Positions 59,395-64,000 of a DNA stretch of 64,000 bases are shown here, piece by piece. This stretch comes from Pseudobutyrivibrio ruminis AD2017. Its GTDB lineage: Bacteria > Bacillota > Clostridia > Lachnospirales > Lachnospiraceae. The notes beneath the pieces are model-generated. The model made no database searches and had not been told where the DNA came from. It worked only from the letters and a program-made list of their open reading frames with translations. The stretch covers positions 1 through 64,000 of the forward strand of contig NZ_AUJQ01000007.1 of assembly GCF_000424305.1 (NCBI RefSeq). Direction: 5' to 3'. A program made the translations under genes and the position numbers. Numbering within the stretch: the stretch's first letter is position 1; each line of letters begins with the position of its first letter.

Positions 59395-61146
59395 ATGAGT
59401 TTTGTTTTAAACTATCTCAAAAAATATAAAATCAAGGCATTTTTAGCCCCACTCTTCAAAATGTTAGAGGCGGTATTTGAGCTTTTAGTACCACTTGTTA
59501 TGGCATCAATCATTAACAAGGGTATCGCAAGCTCTGACACCCACTACATCATTAAGATGAGTGGGGTTCTTTTATTACTGGCAGTTGTTGGCCTTATGTT
59601 TTCAATCACAGCCCAGTATTTCAGTGCTTATGTTGCAGTATTTACAGCAGCAGAAATCAGACAGGCATTGTTTGCAAAAATAATGTCGCTGTCACAGGGC
59701 ACAAAAGAAAAAATAGGCGAGGAAGTTCTTACCACTCGAATCACAAACGATATTAATCAAATCCAGAATGCTATAAACATGGTTCTAAGATTATTCTTAC
59801 GTTCACCATTTATAGTAGGTGGAGCCATCATAATGGCATTTATCGTAGATGTTAAATCAGCATTTATTTTTATATTAGTAGTGGCAGTTCTTTCTATAAT
59901 CGTGTATTTCATAATGAGATATACATTGCCAAGATATAAATCCATTGCAGCAAAGCTGGAGAAAGTTCTTCACGCCGTGTCTGAGAATCTGGAAGGCTCA
60001 AGAGTTCTTAGAGCCTTTTGCCAGGTAGAGGACGAGAAGGCTACCTTTGAGGAGAAGACTGGTGAGCTTACAGCAATGCAGATAAACACAGGAAAGATAT
60101 CTGCATTACTGAATCCTGTTACCTACGTAGCAGTTAACTTGGGTATAGTTACATTAATCTATGTTGCGATGGGCAGAGTTGATAATGGATTTATCCTACA
60201 GGGTGATGTAGTAGCACTGGTAAACTACATGAGCCAGATATTAGTAGAGCTAATTAAGCTTGCCAACCTAATCGTACTTTTGATGAAGGCATTTCCATCA
60301 GCAGACAGAGTTCAGGAGCTTATGGAGATGAAATCGGATGAAAGAATCTTTGATGATAAATTAAATAACGGTTTAATTATAGGCGGTTCCGATGCGCCTC
60401 AAGCAATCTCCATAAAAAATGTATCATTTAGCTACAATGGTACAGCAGATATGGACCTTGAGGATATTAGTTTAGAAATCCCAGCAGGTTCTACATTGGG
60501 TATCATAGGTGGTACTGGCTCCGGCAAGAGTACACTTCTTAAATTGCTAAATCATACTTATGATGTTACAAAGGGTGCTGTTGAAATTGGAGGCACAAAT
60601 GTAAATCAGTTTGATGATAGCTATTTGGCTAAATGCTTTGGTATAGTTCCACAGAAGGCTTATCTATTCAGTGGCACTGTCAGAAGCAATATGGAAATGA
60701 ATGGCACAAACCCTAATGATGATGAAATTAAATCAGCACTTAACATAGCACAGGCGCTGGATTTTGTTGAGGCAAAGGAAGGCGGCATTGATACAGAGGT
60801 CAAAGGTAGAGGTGCTAACTTCTCAGGCGGCCAAAGACAGCGTCTTACAATTGCAAGAGCTCTTATTGGGCAGCCACAATACATTATGTTAGATGATTCA
60901 GCCAGCGCTCTAGACCTTGCTACAGAAGCAAGACTTAAAAAGGCACTTATGAACCTTCCATGGCATCCAACACTGATAATTGTTTCTCAGCGAGCATCTT
61001 CTGTGTTAGAGGCGGATCAGATACTGGTACTTGATGATGGTAAATGCGTAGGCAATGGTACACATGACGAGCTACTAAAGACCTGCGAAACATATCAGGA
61101 AATATATTATTGTCAGTATCCTAGAGAGGAGGCAGCTAATGAATAA
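59395..61146 (+). CDS. Second heterodimeric ABC exporter, degenerate-site subunit
   Basis: A 583-residue half-transporter with an N-terminal membrane domain (~10-300) and an ATPase domain. Walker A is canonical (GGTGSGKST). Walker B ends in Asp501 rather than Glu (IMLDDSASAL), and the switch His is Gln532 (VSQRAS), so its own site is degenerate. The signature FSGGQRQRL is intact. The pair repeats the arrangement of the exporter at 13.7-17.3 kb. It begins 3 bases after the PrsA-like gene and overlaps its partner by 8 bases. The substrate is unknown. Confidence 0.93.
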   Translation: MSFVLNYLKKYKIKAFLAPLFKMLEAVFELLVPLVMASIINKGIASSDTHYIIKMSGVLLLLAVVGLMFSITAQYFSAYVAVFTAAEIRQALFAKIMSLSQGTKEKIGEEVLTTRITNDINQIQNAINMVLRLFLRSPFIVGGAIIMAFIVDVKSAFIFILVVAVLSIIVYFIMRYTLPRYKSIAAKLEKVLHAVSENLEGSRVLRAFCQVEDEKATFEEKTGELTAMQINTGKISALLNPVTYVAVNLGIVTLIYVAMGRVDNGFILQGDVVALVNYMSQILVELIKLANLIVLLMKAFPSADRVQELMEMKSDERIFDDKLNNGLIIGGSDAPQAISIKNVSFSYNGTADMDLEDISLEIPAGSTLGIIGGTGSGKSTLLKLLNHTYDVTKGAVEIGGTNVNQFDDSYLAKCFGIVPQKAYLFSGTVRSNMEMNGTNPNDDEIKSALNIAQALDFVEAKEGGIDTEVKGRGANFSGGQRQRLTIARALIGQPQYIMLDDSASALDLATEARLKKALMNLPWHPTLIIVSQRASSVLEADQILVLDDGKCVGNGTHDELLKTCETYQEIYYCQYPREEAANE

Positions 61147-62887
61147 TAAGTCTCAATCTAAGATATTAAATCGTGTTTTAATAGAACTAAAAAGCTATAG
61201 CGGTCACATAATTGTTTCGCTTATATGTGCCCTTGCTACTGTTTATCTAACTCTTAGGATTCCAATCCTTACAGGAAAAGCTGTTGATTGCATCATCGGC
61301 CCAGGCGAGATTGATTACGATAGGCTGATAGCAGTGCTTCAGCAAATGGCAGTTACTGTTGCGGCTACATTTTTCACTCAGTGGATAATGAACAGAGTTA
61401 ACAATGCCATTACTTATAATGTAACAAAGAGTCTTCGAGACAGAGCATTTGCAAAATTACAGCAAATGAAGCTTTCCATGATAGATTCACATCCACATGG
61501 AGATTACGTAAGCCGAATAGTTTCAGATGCAGATACATTTGCAGATGGACTTTTAATGGGCTTTACCCAGTTTTTCACTGGAGTCCTTACAATACTTGGT
61601 ACCATTTATTTTATGGTAATGATTTCTGCAAGGATTGCTTTAATAGTAATTATTGCAACACCAGCATCACTTCTTTTGGCAAAATTCATTTCTGAAAAGA
61701 CTTACAAGTTCTTTAAGGAACAGGCAAAGCTTAGAGGAACTGAAACAGCCTACATCGAAGAGATGATAACTGGTAAAAACATTGTTAGAAACATGGACTT
61801 TGAGTCTAGAGCTATAGAAGAATTTGAGACTATGAACAACAGCCTTAGGGATGCATCCATGAAAGCAACCTTTTATTCTTCTACAGTTAATCCAAGCACA
61901 AGACTTATCAACAACATTATTTATGCTGCAGTAGGTGTGTTTGGCGCCATTATGGCAATCGCAGGTGGCATTACTGTAGGTGGACTTACTAGCTTCCTAT
62001 CTTATGCGACCACTTATGCTAAGCCATTCAATGAAATCTCTGGTGTAATCACTGAATTCCAAAATGCCTTAGCTTGTGCAGCCAGACTGTTTGAGATGAT
62101 TGATGCTGAGGTGGAGGAAGACACAGGAACAACTCCTATGGAAAACACCAAAGGCGAAATTGAATTTAAGGATGTATTCTTCTCATACGATAAGAGCAAA
62201 AAGCTTATTGAGCACCTGAACCTATCTGTTAAGAGCGGTCAGCGTATCGCCATCGTAGGACCAACAGGGGCAGGAAAAAGTACAATCATTAATCTTCTAA
62301 TGCGATTTTATGATATTGATGCAGGCCAGATAACAATAGATGGTGTTGATATAAAGGATATTCCTATAGAAGATCTTCGAAAGAATTTTGGAATGGTGCT
62401 TCAGGAAACCTGGATTAAGAATGCCACTGTAAAAGAAAATCTGAAAATGGCAAATCCAAATGCCACAGATGAAGAAATAATAGAAGCAGCCAAGGCAACA
62501 CATGCCCACAGCTTTATTAAAAGAATGCCTTACGGCTACGACACAATTCTTTCTACAGATAATGGTTCATTATCCCAGGGACAGATGCAGCTTTTATGTA
62601 TCACAAGGGTAATGCTTAATATACCGCCAATGTTAATACTAGATGAAGCAACCAGTTCAATTGATACTAGAACAGAACAGAAAATACAATCAGCATTTAA
62701 TAAAATGATGAAGGGTAGAACTACCTTTATTGTAGCTCACAGACTCTCTACTATTAGAGAAGCAGATGTAATTTTATTCGTAAAGGACGGAAGCATTGTT
62801 GAGCAAGGTAATCACACTCAGTTGTTGCAGAAAAACGGCTTTTATGCTAAATTATATCAGAGTCAGTATAAAGAGGAGTCTGCGTAA
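61139..62887 (+). CDS. Second heterodimeric ABC exporter, catalytic subunit
   Basis: A 582-residue half-transporter partnering the previous gene. Walker A is GPTGAGKST, Walker B ends in catalytic Glu503 (LILDEATSS), and the switch is His534 (VAHRLST). The signature is LSQGQ, which faces the partner's degenerate site. It overlaps the preceding gene by 8 bases. The 48-base gap to murA contains no strong hairpin, so transcription may continue into murA. Confidence 0.94.
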   Translation: MNNKSQSKILNRVLIELKSYSGHIIVSLICALATVYLTLRIPILTGKAVDCIIGPGEIDYDRLIAVLQQMAVTVAATFFTQWIMNRVNNAITYNVTKSLRDRAFAKLQQMKLSMIDSHPHGDYVSRIVSDADTFADGLLMGFTQFFTGVLTILGTIYFMVMISARIALIVIIATPASLLLAKFISEKTYKFFKEQAKLRGTETAYIEEMITGKNIVRNMDFESRAIEEFETMNNSLRDASMKATFYSSTVNPSTRLINNIIYAAVGVFGAIMAIAGGITVGGLTSFLSYATTYAKPFNEISGVITEFQNALACAARLFEMIDAEVEEDTGTTPMENTKGEIEFKDVFFSYDKSKKLIEHLNLSVKSGQRIAIVGPTGAGKSTIINLLMRFYDIDAGQITIDGVDIKDIPIEDLRKNFGMVLQETWIKNATVKENLKMANPNATDEEIIEAAKATHAHSFIKRMPYGYDTILSTDNGSLSQGQMQLLCITRVMLNIPPMLILDEATSSIDTRTEQKIQSAFNKMMKGRTTFIVAHRLSTIREADVILFVKDGSIVEQGNHTQLLQKNGFYAKLYQSQYKEESA

Positions 62888-62935
62888 TTCTTCTTTTACG
62901 GCTCGTTTCTTAAGTTAGAGATTATAGGAGACAAG

Positions 62936-64000
62936 ATGGAACAGTATGTTATAAAAGGTGGCACAGCGCTTACGGGAGAGGTAGAGATAAGCGGTGCCAA
63001 GAATGCAGCGTTAGGTATTTTGGCTGGAGCCATTATGGCAGACGAAACTGTTACAATTGAAAATCTACCAAATGTAAAAGATATTAATGTCTTAATTGGT
63101 GCTATTGAAGATATAGGAGCAAAAATCAATCGTGTGGACGAACACACTGTTGAGATTAATGGTTCATCTATCAATAGACTTTCCGTAGATTATGAATACA
63201 TTAAAAAGATTCGTGCTTCTTATTATTTAATGGGAGCACTACTTGGTAAATATAAAAGTGCAGAGGTGGCACTTCCAGGCGGCTGCCTTATTGGTTCAAG
63301 ACCAATCGATTTACACGTTAAGGGCTTAAAGGCTCTTGGTGCCAATGTTGATGTATCTTACGGACTTTGGTCTGCTAGAGCAGACAAGCTTGTGGGTAAC
63401 CATATTTATCTTGATAAGGTATCTGTTGGTGCAACTATCAATATCATGCTTGCTGCAGTACTTGCAGAAGGTAAGACTACTATCGAAAATGCAGCTAAGG
63501 AGCCACACGTTGTAGATGTAGCTTCATTCCTTAACAGTATGGGAGCTAACATCCGTGGTGCAGGTACAGATGTTATCCGTATCGTTGGTGTATCAAAGCT
63601 TCACGGTACAACTTATGCAGTTATCCCTGATCAGATTGAAGCAGGCACATACATGTGCGCAGCAGCAGCTACACATGGTGATGTTGTTGTTAAGAACGTT
63701 ATCCCTAAGCACTTAGAGGCTACTTCAGCTAAGCTTATTGAAATGGGATGCGTTATCGAAGAATATGATGATGCAGTTAGAGTTATTGCTAAGGGACGTA
63801 AGCTTACACATACACACGTTACTACACTTCCTTACCCAGGTTTCCCTACAGATATGCAGCCTGAAATCACAGCAGTTCTCGCTATTTCAGAGGGAACCAG
63901 CACAGTTACAGAATCTATTTTTGAGACTCGTTTCAAATATGTAGATGAGCTTGCAAGAATGGGTGCTAACATCAAGGTTGAGGGTACAGTAGCTATCGTT
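62936..64000 (+). CDS. murA: UDP-N-acetylglucosamine 1-carboxyvinyltransferase (partial)
   Basis: The first 355 codons of MurA, the first committed step of peptidoglycan synthesis. The gene runs off the window end in frame, so the stop is not seen. The catalytic Lys is in SGAKNAALG near the N-terminus. The active-site Cys117 is in the GGCLIGSRPIDLH loop, equivalent to Cys115 of E. coli and the fosfomycin target. ATG 62936 follows AGGAG. About 60 C-terminal residues are expected beyond the window. Confidence 0.95.
   Translation, partial: MEQYVIKGGTALTGEVEISGAKNAALGILAGAIMADETVTIENLPNVKDINVLIGAIEDIGAKINRVDEHTVEINGSSINRLSVDYEYIKKIRASYYLMGALLGKYKSAEVALPGGCLIGSRPIDLHVKGLKALGANVDVSYGLWSARADKLVGNHIYLDKVSVGATINIMLAAVLAEGKTTIENAAKEPHVVDVASFLNSMGANIRGAGTDVIRIVGVSKLHGTTYAVIPDQIEAGTYMCAAAATHGDVVVKNVIPKHLEATSAKLIEMGCVIEEYDDAVRVIAKGRKLTHTHVTTLPYPGFPTDMQPEITAVLAISEGTSTVTESIFETRFKYVDELARMGANIKVEGTVAIV

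Overview
This window looks like a chromosomal segment of a low-GC, Gram-positive (monoderm) anaerobe of the Lachnospiraceae, most likely Butyrivibrio/Pseudobutyrivibrio-like. The genus is an inference from overall protein style. The lineage rests on a lipoteichoic-acid-synthase-type enzyme, a class B sortase, paired GlgC/GlgD, SpoVG, split transketolase, DnaD plus a DnaC/DnaI-type loader, and strong AGGAGG ribosome binding sites. Every gap between genes is shorter than 300 bases, and the notable ones are described as features.

Layout. Bases 1-735 hold the 3' end of a 23S rRNA gene, five tRNAs (Asp, Val, Tyr, initiator Met, Phe) and a terminator. Bases 0.8-12.4 kb are mostly metabolic: a D-2-hydroxyacid dehydrogenase, a zinc-dependent phospholipase C-like protein, a radical SAM/SPASM protein, an AAA ATPase, split transketolase, aldose 1-epimerase, a class A penicillin-binding protein and a ROK glucokinase. 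Bases 12.4-17.4 kb carry divergent TetR and MarR regulators and a heterodimeric ABC exporter. Bases 17.4-18.3 kb hold a VbhA/Fic toxin-antitoxin-like pair. Bases 18.5-37.9 kb form a cell-surface region: a 3,468-residue secreted repeat protein, a class B sortase, an LRR protein with a sorting-like tail, a YhhN-family membrane protein, a membrane-anchored protein ending in an apparently dead C39-like domain, and an LTA-synthase-like enzyme.

Bases 37.9-42.8 kb lie on the minus strand and hold prs, the dnaD-dnaC loader operon and murC. A striking DnaA-box cluster sits between dnaD and murC. Bases 43.0-46.3 kb hold glgC, glgD, spoVG and pth. Bases 46.4-54.6 kb appear to be a block placed between pth and mfd: a SARP-type regulator with a degenerate GGDEF-like domain, an unknown protein, a transglutaminase lipoprotein, a type IV pilus-like set (PilC/GspF, four pilin-like proteins, PilT-like ATPase) and a SulP transporter. 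Then come mfd, a PrsA/SurA-like lipoprotein, a second heterodimeric ABC exporter and a murA cut by the window end.

How the genes work together. Several genes serve envelope construction (PBP, MurC, MurA, LTA synthase, sortase, PrsA-like foldase), and the surface and pilus genes would use that envelope. Central sugar metabolism (transketolase, GalM, glucokinase, GlgC/GlgD) fits a carbohydrate fermenter that stores glycogen. The most promising less-described units are the giant repeat protein/sortase/LRR locus, the SARP-transglutaminase-pilus locus and the DnaA-box cluster upstream of dnaD-dnaC.
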